The notes beneath the pieces were generated by a model. It made no database searches. It was not told the origin of the DNA and worked only from the letters and a program-made list of their open reading frames with translations. A DNA stretch of 14,346 nt from Elusimicrobiota bacterium (GTDB taxonomy: Bacteria > Elusimicrobiota > Elusimicrobia > UBA1565 > UBA9628): the NCBI GenBank assembly GCA_028869495.1, contig JAGWRY010000024.1, forward strand, positions 1 through 14,346, in the 5' to 3' direction. The position numbers and the translations under genes were made by a program. Shown in pieces: positions 1 to 5,986 of the stretch; the stretch's first letter is position 1; every line of letters starts with the position of its first letter.

Positions 1-559
1 CGGCGGGAGCGGCGTCGGCGGCCGCGCGCTCGGCGGAGCCGTCGAACAGCGCGCCGCTCTTGTCGCCGCCGCTCTCGCCCGCGCGCGAGGCGCGGATGGC
101 GGCGGCCAGCTGGGTCAGCTGGGCCCGAGACGAGGAGCCCTCGGGCAGGGCGCGGGCCGCGGCCTCGACCTTGGCGGCGTCCTCGTAGGAGTTCATGGTC
201 TCGGGCAGAGCGACGCCGGCCTTCTGGAGCTGGTTGATCAGTCCGATGACCGGGTGGGCCTCGACAGCGGCCGGAGCGGCGAAGGCCGCGGGGGCGGCGG
301 CGGGGGCGGCGGCCGGGACGGAGAGGGCGGCCTCGGGGGCGCCGGCGACGGCGCTGATCGCGAGCGACGGGACGCTGAAGTTGATCGTCTGCGCGCCCGC
401 GATGGCGGACGCTCCGGCCTCGGCGCCGGCGGCGGCGGCCGCGGGGGCGACGTTCGCGATGACCTGGGACCAGGCCCCGACCGGGAGAGCGGACAGGCCG
501 AGGGCCAGGGCGAGGGTCACGGCGAGGCTCTTCTTGGCGGCGGTCTTCTCGACGATCAT
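1..559 (-). CDS. Ala/Pro-rich exported protein, 5' part only
   Basis: The gene runs off the left edge, so only about 186 N-terminal codons are visible. The ATG at 559-557 is preceded by the Shine-Dalgarno AAGGAG at 574-569, 9 nt away. The protein opens with a charged stretch (residues 1-10, several Lys), then a hydrophobic core (about 11-29) ending in AWSQ, which reads as a signal peptide. Residues about 38-110 are low-complexity Ala/Pro/Val. From about 112 the sequence becomes more ordered and helical-looking, with a block around GLINQLQKAGVALPE and then a Glu/Ala/Arg-rich region. I do not recognise a catalytic domain; any enzyme domain would lie beyond the edge. Exported proteins of this style (signal, Ala/Pro linker, then a domain) are common in GC-rich Elusimicrobiota-like genomes, which is an impression only. 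It has its own promoter, separate from trmL upstream. Confidence 0.8.
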   Translation of the reverse strand, partial: MIVEKTAAKKSLAVTLALALGLSALPVGAWSQVIANVAPAAAAAGAEAGASAIAGAQTINFSVPSLAISAVAGAPEAALSVPAAAPAAAPAAFAAPAAVEAHPVIGLINQLQKAGVALPETMNSYEDAAKVEAAARALPEGSSSRAQLTQLAAAIRASRAGESGGDKSGALFDGSAERAAADAAPA

Positions 560-582
560 GTTGTTCGTCTCCTTAACATGGA

Positions 583-601
583 GCGCGCCGACGTCGCGCG
601 C
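583..601 (-). promoter_or_regulatory. GC-only hairpin in the 5' leader of the exported protein
   Basis: GCGCGC at 583-588 pairs with GCGCGC at 596-601 around a 7-nt loop (GACGTCG read on the minus strand). The 6-bp stem is all G/C. It lies between the predicted transcription start (about 618) and the Shine-Dalgarno at 574-569. It could protect the leader or modulate initiation. No T-run follows, so it is not an intrinsic terminator. Confidence 0.4.
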
Positions 602-623
602 ACGTCAATTCCGGCTTGTGGGG

Positions 624-652
624 ATTATAAAGGATGACTTCCGGAGAAGGCT
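624..652 (-). promoter_or_regulatory. Promoter of the exported protein (consensus -10)
   Basis: A perfect TATAAT lies at 629-624 on the minus strand, in a gap between trmL and the exported-protein gene. It stands out against the GC-rich background. The -35 region around 652-647 (AGCCTT) is poor, so recognition may rely on the -10 or an activator. The predicted start near 618 gives a leader of about 58 nt. Confidence 0.45.
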
Positions 653-686
653 GGGGCGGGAGGGCAACGAAGGCCCGGCAAACGGC

Positions 687-1163
687 CTACGCGCGAGTGG
701 GACCGAGGTCCCCGCCGCCGAGGACGCGCGCGCCCTCGTAAAGGACGACGGCGACGGCGGTGGAGAGGTTCAGCGAGCGCGCGCGCGCCTTCATCGGGAT
801 GCGGTACAGCCGCTCCTTCCAGCGCGCGCGCAGGGGCTCGGGCAGTCCGCGCGACTCGCTCCCGAACACGAGCCAGGAGTCCTCGCGGTACGGCGCGCCC
901 CAGTGCGGCGTCCTCCCCTCCGCGCTGAACGCGAGGACGTCGGCGTCCGCGGGCAGGGCCGTCAGAAAGGCGTCGAGGGAGTCGTGGACGACGGGAGCCA
1001 GCCGCTCCCAGTAGTCGAGGCCCGCGCGCTTGAGGCGCCGCTCGGCCAGGGAGAAGCCGAGCGGCGCCACCAAGTGCAGTTCGGCGCCGGCCGCGTCGCA
1101 GGTCCGGCCGACGTTGCCGGCGTTCCAGGGGATCTCGGGCGCGACGAGGACGACCTTCAGCAC
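687..1163 (-). CDS. trmL: tRNA (cytidine/uridine-34-2'-O)-methyltransferase TrmL
   Basis: A SPOUT-class methyltransferase that uses S-adenosylmethionine to 2'-O-methylate the wobble nucleotide of leucine tRNAs, in the cytoplasm. The 158 residues match the usual TrmL length of about 155-160. Visible signatures are EIPWNAGNVGRTC (10-22, with the conserved Arg20), the block FSLAERRLKRAGLDYWE (37-53), LVFGSESRGLP (98-108), and the trefoil-knot SAM site around IPMKARARSLNLSTAVAVV (122-140, with the conserved Ser-x-Asn-Leu-Ser). The start is GTG at 1163-1161, 9 nt after the stop of the bufferin-like gene, with only a weak AAGG upstream, so translation may depend on coupling to that gene. The two are probably co-transcribed, though no functional link is known. 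The catalytic core is intact. Confidence 0.93.
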   Translation of the reverse strand: MLKVVLVAPEIPWNAGNVGRTCDAAGAELHLVAPLGFSLAERRLKRAGLDYWERLAPVVHDSLDAFLTALPADADVLAFSAEGRTPHWGAPYREDSWLVFGSESRGLPEPLRARWKERLYRIPMKARARSLNLSTAVAVVLYEGARVLGGGDLGPTRA

Positions 1164-1172
1164 GCCGAGATT

Positions 1173-1553
1173 CTAGGCCTTGCGGTGATGCCTGGCCGGC
1201 TTCTTGACGGGCTTCTTCTCGCCCAGGACGACGCCCTTCTTGTCCAGGCAGGCCTTCTTGGTCAGCGCGACCCAGCCCTGGCCCTTGCAGGCGTTCATGC
1301 CCTTGCAGCCGCTCTTGCCTTCGACGGCGCACTGGCCCTGTCCCTTGCAGGCGTTGATGCCGAAGCAGTGGACGGTCTCGGCGTGCTTCTTCATGTGGCG
1401 CATGTGGCGGGACTTCTTCATCGGCATCGGCTTCTTGGGCATCGGCTCCTTCTTGGCCGGGGCGTCGGCGGCGAGGGCCGGGGCGACGAGGGCGGCGGCG
1501 AAGAGTCCGGCGAGGGCGGCTTCGACGAGGGGCGTCTTGACGAGGGTTTTCAT
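1173..1553 (-). CDS. bufA2: Bufferin-type periplasmic metallophore precursor (BufA2-like)
   Basis: A 126-residue secreted Cys-rich peptide. It has a signal peptide (1 to about 28, ending APALA|AD), a Lys/Met/Pro/His-rich linker (33-61), a core with six cysteines (C63, C69, C75, C83, C89, C102) and a Lys/His-rich tail. The core carries two near-repeats, GINACKGQGQC and GMNACKGQGW, typical of the BufA2 family. In that family a partner MNIO enzyme (BufB, formerly DUF692) with BufC modifies cysteines so that the exported peptide binds copper or a similar metal. No bufB or bufC lies in the window: downstream is trmL and upstream is a divergent nucleoside transporter. It may therefore be an orphan precursor modified in trans. 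The start ATG at 1553-1551 has AGGA about 8 nt upstream. The family call is firm; the metal and modification are inferred. Confidence 0.82.
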   Translation of the reverse strand: MKTLVKTPLVEAALAGLFAAALVAPALAADAPAKKEPMPKKPMPMKKSRHMRHMKKHAETVHCFGINACKGQGQCAVEGKSGCKGMNACKGQGWVALTKKACLDKKGVVLGEKKPVKKPARHHRKA

Positions 1554-1583
1554 GCCGTCATCCTACGAAATCGGGAGCGCGCC

Positions 1584-1612
1584 TTGACCTTCCTCGCCCA
1601 ATGCGCGAGAAT
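1584..1612 (+). promoter_or_regulatory. Candidate promoter of the CNT nucleoside transporter
   Basis: TTGACC at 1584-1589 is followed after exactly 17 nt by GAGAAT at 1607-1612 (4 of 6 to the -10 consensus). It lies in the 69-nt gap between divergent bufA2 and the transporter. The implied start, about 1618-1620, leaves only a few nt of leader and would cut the AGGGA at 1614-1618, so either the leader is nearly absent or the true promoter is elsewhere. Confidence 0.3.
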
Positions 1613-1622
1613 CAGGGACCCC

Positions 1623-2888
1623 ATGGACATCCACCAGCTGGTCAGCGCCTGCGGCGTGCTCGTGATGATCGGGATCGGCTGGCTCTTCAGCAAGAACCGC
1701 CGGGCGATCAACTGGAAGACGATCGGCTGGGCGACGGCGCTGCAGATCGTCTTCGCCCTGCTGGTCATGAAGACGACGCCCGGGCGCTGGTTCTTCATGG
1801 GCGCCAACAAGGCGGCCTCGGGGCTGATCGGCTTTCAGGAAGAGGGCGCGAAGTTCGTCTTCGGGTCGCTGGCGATCCCGCCCGGCGCGACGGGCTCGCT
1901 CGGCTTCTTCTTCGCCTTCCAGGTGCTGACCTCGATCGTCTTCCTGGCGTCCTTGATGTCGATCGCCTACTACCTGGGCATCCTCCAGCGCGTGGTCCTG
2001 TTCTTCAGCAAGATCATGACCTACACCTGCGGGACCTCGGGCGCGGAGACGCTCAACGCGGTCGCGGTGCCCTTCCTGGGCCAGACCGAGGCGCCGCTGA
2101 TGATCGCCCCCTACATCGAGGCGATGACGGAGTCGGAGCTCTTCTGCCTGATGGTGGCCGGCATGGCGACGATCGCCAGCGGCGTGATGGTCGTCTACGC
2201 GGCCCTGCTCAAGCCCTACTATCCCGACGCCGCCGGCCAGCTTTTGACCGCGATGATCATGGAGGCGCCGGCCGCGCTCCTGATGACCAAGCTGCTGATC
2301 CCGGAGACGGGCAAGCCCAAGACGATGGGCGGCGTCAAGCTCGAGTACCACGAGCACGCGACCAACGTCTTCGAGGCCGCCGCCAACGGCGCCTCGACCG
2401 GCATCCACCTCGCCTTCAACATCGCGGCGATGCTGGTCGCCTTCATGTCCTTGCTGGCGATGGTCAACGGCGGCTTCCACGTGGTCTTCGGCCTGTTCGG
2501 CCACCCGACGGTGGGCCTGGAGACCGTGCTGGGCTGGATGCTCTCGCCCTTGGCCTGGATCATGGGCGTGCCGTGGAAGGACTGCGGCATCATCGGCCGC
2601 CTGATCGGCGAGAAGACCGTCCTCAACGAGTTCGTCGCCTACGTCCACATGGCACAGTGGTCCGCCGCCCACAAGGATACGCCGATGGCGCACCGCTCCT
2701 TCATGATCGGCATCCACGCCCTCTGCGGCTTCGCCAACTTCCTGTCCATCGCCATCCAGATCGGCGGCTTAAGCGTCCTGGCCCCCAAGCGCAAATCCGA
2801 CGTCGCCCGCCTGGGCCTCCTCGCCCTGCTCGGCGGCGCGCTCGCCAGCTTCATGACCGGCTGCATCGCCGGCATGCTGGTGCATTAA
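1623..2888 (+). CDS. Concentrative nucleoside transporter (CNT/NupC family)
   Basis: A 421-residue inner-membrane symporter importing nucleosides with H+ or Na+. Family blocks are all present: GAKFVFGS (75-82), GQTEAPLMIAPYI (153-165), WKDCGIIGRLIGEKTVLNEF (318-337) followed by VAY, and CGFANFLSIAIQIGGL (368-383). Residues corresponding to the nucleoside-binding set of Vibrio CNT are kept: Q154-T155-E156, the Glu of NEF (336), N372 and S375. Length equals the usual 400-425. The ATG at 1623 has AGGGA just upstream (1614-1618). The frame stays open far upstream, but that extension overlaps bufA2 and trmL antisense and is artefactual. Substrate preference (purine or pyrimidine) and coupling ion cannot be read with certainty. 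It converges on an NCS2 permease across the low-GC island. Confidence 0.92.
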   Translation: MDIHQLVSACGVLVMIGIGWLFSKNRRAINWKTIGWATALQIVFALLVMKTTPGRWFFMGANKAASGLIGFQEEGAKFVFGSLAIPPGATGSLGFFFAFQVLTSIVFLASLMSIAYYLGILQRVVLFFSKIMTYTCGTSGAETLNAVAVPFLGQTEAPLMIAPYIEAMTESELFCLMVAGMATIASGVMVVYAALLKPYYPDAAGQLLTAMIMEAPAALLMTKLLIPETGKPKTMGGVKLEYHEHATNVFEAAANGASTGIHLAFNIAAMLVAFMSLLAMVNGGFHVVFGLFGHPTVGLETVLGWMLSPLAWIMGVPWKDCGIIGRLIGEKTVLNEFVAYVHMAQWSAAHKDTPMAHRSFMIGIHALCGFANFLSIAIQIGGLSVLAPKRKSDVARLGLLALLGGALASFMTGCIAGMLVH

Positions 2889-2891
2889 GCC

Positions 2892-3134
2892 TTGGCCCGG
2901 GCCCCGAAGACCCCGCCGCGCTGGCCCATCTACGCCGGTTCCGTCCTCGGCTTCCTGATCGCCGCCGCCGCCGCCGTCGGCTCCTTCGCCCACAAACTCC
3001 CTCCGTCCTCCCTGCGCGCCCTCTCCGTCGCCGCCGGCGCCTTCGGCGCCCTCATGGGCGCCGCCGCCGGCGCCCTCTTCCGCCTCCTCCGCGCCGACTT
3101 CGCGAAAGACTCCGACCACCCCTTGCACCCATAA
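2892..3134 (+). CDS. Small two-helix membrane protein, unknown function
   Basis: An 80-residue open frame starts 3 nt after the transporter stop. The only sensible start is TTG at 2892; there is no convincing Shine-Dalgarno, so it would rely on translational coupling. Two hydrophobic segments (about 12-33 and 43-63) are separated by a short polar turn with Lys35, and basic residues flank both, fitting a hairpin in the inner membrane. It is rich in Ala and Gly and keeps the C-ending codon bias of the flanking genome. It ends where the low-GC island begins, so its last residues (DHPLHP) could be altered by the insertion. I recognise no family. It may be an accessory of the transporter, or a spurious frame in GC-rich DNA. 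Confidence 0.5.
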   Translation: MARAPKTPPRWPIYAGSVLGFLIAAAAAVGSFAHKLPPSSLRALSVAAGAFGALMGAAAGALFRLLRADFAKDSDHPLHP

Positions 3135-3157
3135 ACACACGCTCGCACACCATTCAT

Positions 3158-3958
3158 ATGCCATTTGATCCCAACAACACTGCCACATACACGGACGCCT
3201 CCGATGCAGAGATTCTTAAAGGAACGCGTGGCGGCTGGCGTCCCGACATTATTCTGGCCTTGCAGACAGAACTTTTGCGACGGAATATCGCGCGAATGTC
3301 TGCCACGGTTGAACAACTTCAGCTACTCACAACTACACAGGCCGAAAAGGACGAGGCACGTGCAAAGAAAGAATTCCGCTTCGTCGCGTCGACAACCGCG
3401 CTCAGCATCTTAATTGCATCAGCAGCCTTCTATGTTTCGTGGAAAATGAATTCAGACGCCGTCAGGCGAGAGGCCTCCCGTCAAAAAATGCACGCCCAGA
3501 CTCTGGCCGATGATATCCAATGGGAAATCGGAATTGATGAGGTTGAGTGCGAGAACTTCCGAAGAAACGAAAAACAGGTGGAAAAGAATCTGGGCAGTCC
3601 CGTCTGGATCGCACAAACGAACCAGATTCGAAGAGGCTTGCAAAGCGATCTCTTTACAGGAAACGCTCGGGCCATCGGCGCACTTGAAACCATACTCTAC
3701 GATCTAAACGCGCTCAACGAGCGCAACCATTTGATGGCAAGCGCAGCAGTAGATAATTTACCGGAGAAAACGAAAGAGCACTTCCTTCAACAAAATCTCC
3801 GTCTCTACAGCAGCAACTGCGCAGATGCGCTGGCCGATATCGCGACTGGCAGACCGACCATCTTGAAGCAACTACAAAAAGATGGGCTAAGGGCTTCGCC
3901 TATTGATGTCACTGCACCCGAACCGATGCACTCCACATTTCTGGAGAAGTTTCAGTAG
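3158..3958 (+). CDS. Single-pass membrane protein, unknown function
   Basis: A 266-residue protein in the low-GC island. I recognise no family. The N-terminal 72 residues are soluble and partly helical, with a Leu/Glu/Lys/Arg-rich, possibly coiled-coil stretch at about 35-72. One transmembrane helix follows (about 74-95, Ala/Ile/Ser-rich, ending YVSWK), then about 170 mostly charged, helical residues with just two cysteines (C131, C221). The start ATG at 3158 lies 23 nt after the previous stop and has no clear Shine-Dalgarno; no other in-frame ATG precedes it after the stop. A short weak hairpin with a T-run follows the stop. It faces the OLD-family gene convergently, so the two are not an operon. 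It could be a passenger or an accessory of the island. Confidence 0.75.
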   Translation: MPFDPNNTATYTDASDAEILKGTRGGWRPDIILALQTELLRRNIARMSATVEQLQLLTTTQAEKDEARAKKEFRFVASTTALSILIASAAFYVSWKMNSDAVRREASRQKMHAQTLADDIQWEIGIDEVECENFRRNEKQVEKNLGSPVWIAQTNQIRRGLQSDLFTGNARAIGALETILYDLNALNERNHLMASAAVDNLPEKTKEHFLQQNLRLYSSNCADALADIATGRPTILKQLQKDGLRASPIDVTAPEPMHSTFLEKFQ

Positions 3959-3988
3959 AACTATGCCGCCACACCGCCGCAGCTAGCC

Positions 3989-4020
3989 GACATCCCCATG
4001 ACGTATGGGCGTCGTTTTCT
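3989..4020 (+). terminator. Candidate weak intrinsic terminator between convergent island genes
   Basis: CCCAT at 3995-3999 pairs with ATGGG at 4005-4009 around a 5-nt loop. A GAC/GTC pair (3989-3991 with 4011-4013) can extend the stem across a bulge, and GTTTTCT follows (4014-4020). It lies about 30 nt after the membrane-protein stop. The stem is short, so efficiency is doubtful. The rest of the 3959-4100 gap shows nothing further. Confidence 0.33.
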
Positions 4021-4100
4021 GCTTAAAGCGCCTTCGTGAGTTCTATGGCCAGCAGCACTGACGACCTGCCGCCCCCCTCACACAGCAGATCCAAAGCGCG

Positions 4101-5804
4101 TCAAGTTTTTGCCATTGCTGACGAACAGCGCGCCTTCAACTCCACCAGGAGTTCGTGATACTTCTCGAAGCAGTCCAGCTTTGATCTCGCATGCTTGAGA
4201 AGCAGTTTTGTGAAGGCTCGCTTAAAATCGACCCGCTGATTAGCCTCATACTCATAGCCGACAATTTCGGCTATCTTGCCCTTATCACGCGATTTGACCA
4301 CTGCCAAGTCTTTCGCACTTAACTCCCGGATGATGCGATCCCATATTTTTTTATCGACAATGTCTTCCATTGCCGAATTCTTTTTGTACGGCGATTCGGG
4401 AACTAAGACCAGACATTCCCGGGCGACCTTGCGGTTAATTAGAGCATCATAAGCCTTCTTCCCGGCATCATCACGATCAAACAGCGCAATGAAGGAGGCA
4501 TAGCGGCTATAAGCATTGAACATGCCGTAGAAGTGCGGGATTGATGTCGCGGATCCGCAGGGAATAAATTCCACCTCCGCGAGGTCAAGAACGTCATCTC
4601 TCCCAGCTTCGCGGAAGAGCTGATTCAACCCGACAAGGAGCTCCCTGTCCGTCTCACCCTCGACAAGCACATTGAACCGGTTGAACATCATGAAATCATT
4701 AATGCTTACGCCGAGGCTTCCGGCGATGACATCTCGCGCGTTATCGACTGTTATACGACTAATCTTGGTTTCGGGATTTGTCGTCACGTGATACGAATTA
4801 TTGAACCTCGTCTTATCAAGGAACACAGAAGAATGGGTGGTCACATAAATGTGCCCGTCCGCTGCATACTCGTTTAGTTTTTCAAAAGTCTTCCGCTGAA
4901 GATCGTGGTGCATAAATGTTTCCGGCTCTTCAATGAGCCACATAAATCGGGACTTCTTGTAGGTGTTGCGCGGCCTCAACTCATAGAGCAGCCGCAACAT
5001 GCTGTATATCGTAAAGCTCTGTATCCCCGACCCCTCACCGTCCAGAGAAATCCGCTCCTTCAAGCCCTCCTCAGTGATCTGAAAATTCATTCGTCCCAAG
5101 AATTCCTCAAACTCTTCCGGCAGAGCGAAATCAAATTTCCTAATTCTCGGCACCGCCGAAGTGACAATCTCCGATACATATTTTCCGGAACCGTCAAGAA
5201 TATTTTGGAGAGCTTTAATAACGCGGGCGAACTCACTCTTATGTTTTCCAAGCGCCGTCGAGAGGTTGATCCCCCGCCCCCACCCCTGGAAGGTCGCAGA
5301 GATGATTCGGCGCATCATTTCCGTGTTGATGATCGTACGGTAGTCTTTAATCGCCGGGATATAAATGCAGTGGATGTATGCGAGAAGAGGGTCAAGAATC
5401 TTAACTTGCTGTCCCGCGCCAAGGAGGCGACCTTTCGCATCTTTAATACTGTACCGGAGGGTGCCGTTCTGGGTGCACTCAAGAGTAACGGGGACTGTCT
5501 TATCACTAAACTCCGGAAGATTTTTTACATACGGGAGAAACTGCTTATCTTTCGCAGCATCGAACTGGAAAGTTATTGAAATCACGGCAACCCGGCGAGC
5601 AGAGTTCTTACAGATGTCGCGCTTGCCCTCGAACTTCATCCCGGGTTCAACTTCGCCGTTGAAAAAGAGGTTCATCGCGCGAAGAATATTTGATTTGCCT
5701 GCGTTATTGGCCCCAATAAAAGACACCAAGCCTTCATCTGGGTAAAGCGTTAAACGACCATGGATCGATCTAAAATTCTCAATCTCAATCTTCTTTATCT
5801 TCAT
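4101..5804 (-). CDS. OLD-family ATPase with C-terminal TOPRIM nuclease domain
   Basis: A 567-residue protein of the overcoming-lysogenization-defect type: an SMC/RecF-like ATPase followed by a metal-dependent TOPRIM nuclease. The N-terminus (KIKKIEIENFRSIHG) and Walker A GANNAGKS (31-38) open the ATPase. The ABC signature-like GEGSGIQS (256-263), Walker B MWLIEEPE (288-295) and H-loop TTHSS (322-326) complete it. The TOPRIM part shows VEGETD (381-386) and FDRDDAG (442-448), the acidic metal-binding residues. Length is normal for stand-alone OLD proteins. No UvrD-like helicase (GajB), retron reverse transcriptase or other partner lies next to it, so it resembles a class 1 OLD rather than Gabija. 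The ATG at 5804 has AAGGA about 10 nt upstream. The likely role is DNA cleavage in anti-phage defence. Function is inferred from family; all catalytic motifs look intact. Confidence 0.88.
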   Translation of the reverse strand: MKIKKIEIENFRSIHGRLTLYPDEGLVSFIGANNAGKSNILRAMNLFFNGEVEPGMKFEGKRDICKNSARRVAVISITFQFDAAKDKQFLPYVKNLPEFSDKTVPVTLECTQNGTLRYSIKDAKGRLLGAGQQVKILDPLLAYIHCIYIPAIKDYRTIINTEMMRRIISATFQGWGRGINLSTALGKHKSEFARVIKALQNILDGSGKYVSEIVTSAVPRIRKFDFALPEEFEEFLGRMNFQITEEGLKERISLDGEGSGIQSFTIYSMLRLLYELRPRNTYKKSRFMWLIEEPETFMHHDLQRKTFEKLNEYAADGHIYVTTHSSVFLDKTRFNNSYHVTTNPETKISRITVDNARDVIAGSLGVSINDFMMFNRFNVLVEGETDRELLVGLNQLFREAGRDDVLDLAEVEFIPCGSATSIPHFYGMFNAYSRYASFIALFDRDDAGKKAYDALINRKVARECLVLVPESPYKKNSAMEDIVDKKIWDRIIRELSAKDLAVVKSRDKGKIAEIVGYEYEANQRVDFKRAFTKLLLKHARSKLDCFEKYHELLVELKARCSSAMAKT

Positions 5805-5986
5805 TCAATTTCTTCCTTCGCACCGGGCCGCCCAAAGTGTCCATGAGAAAGTAACAGACATTCCTCAAGGGATTCTCAATGCCAATGAAATGGTGCCGGT
5901 TACAACACAATCAGACTCCCTTTTCTGAGCACCTAAGCAACTGGATTCACAAGAGCTATTGCCCCAGCGCTTCGGGGATGCGGGAA
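5805..5986. other. Gap between permease stop and OLD-family gene
   Basis: 182 nt of island-type composition. It holds the leader of the OLD-family gene, with AAGGA near 5816-5820. A CCCC/GGGG hairpin at 5963-5978 lies just after the permease stop on the minus strand. No T-run follows that hairpin, so termination is doubtful and permease transcripts may read into the nuclease gene. No tRNA, att site or credible repeat was found. Confidence 0.4.

Larger units (their letters stand above)
3135..5985. other. Lower-GC genomic island between convergent host genes
   Basis: Base composition and codon use change sharply just after 3134: A/T-ending codons (AAA, GAA, ATT, TTT) become common, in contrast to the almost exclusively G/C-ending codons on both sides. 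Normal composition resumes at the stop codon of the permease (5987). The stretch holds two convergent genes, a one-helix membrane protein and an OLD-family ATPase/nuclease. I found no integrase, transposase, tRNA or convincing flanking direct repeat, so the mechanism of entry is not shown. Horizontal acquisition is inferred from composition and from content typical of defence islands. Confidence 0.65.

Noticed and set aside
280..450. GCC/GGC-rich near-repeats as a tandem repeat or quadruplex array
   Set aside because: They are explained by Ala/Pro low-complexity coding of the exported protein on the minus strand, with no fixed repeat unit.
195..1622. Upstream extension of the CNT transporter frame to 897 residues
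   Set aside because: It runs antisense through the exported protein, trmL and bufA2, and has no family motifs before the ATG at 1623, which has its own Shine-Dalgarno and the family-typical start.
4101..5804. Gabija (GajA) assignment for the OLD-family protein
   Set aside because: GajA needs a GajB UvrD-like helicase next to it. The neighbours are a membrane protein and a permease, so only the general OLD-family call is supported.
5805..5986. Possible tRNA or attachment site at the right border of the island
   Set aside because: No cloverleaf could be built, and no matching repeat was found near 3135. The 10-nt CGGGGATGCG occurring twice near 5974 and 6008 is too short and is not at the left border.
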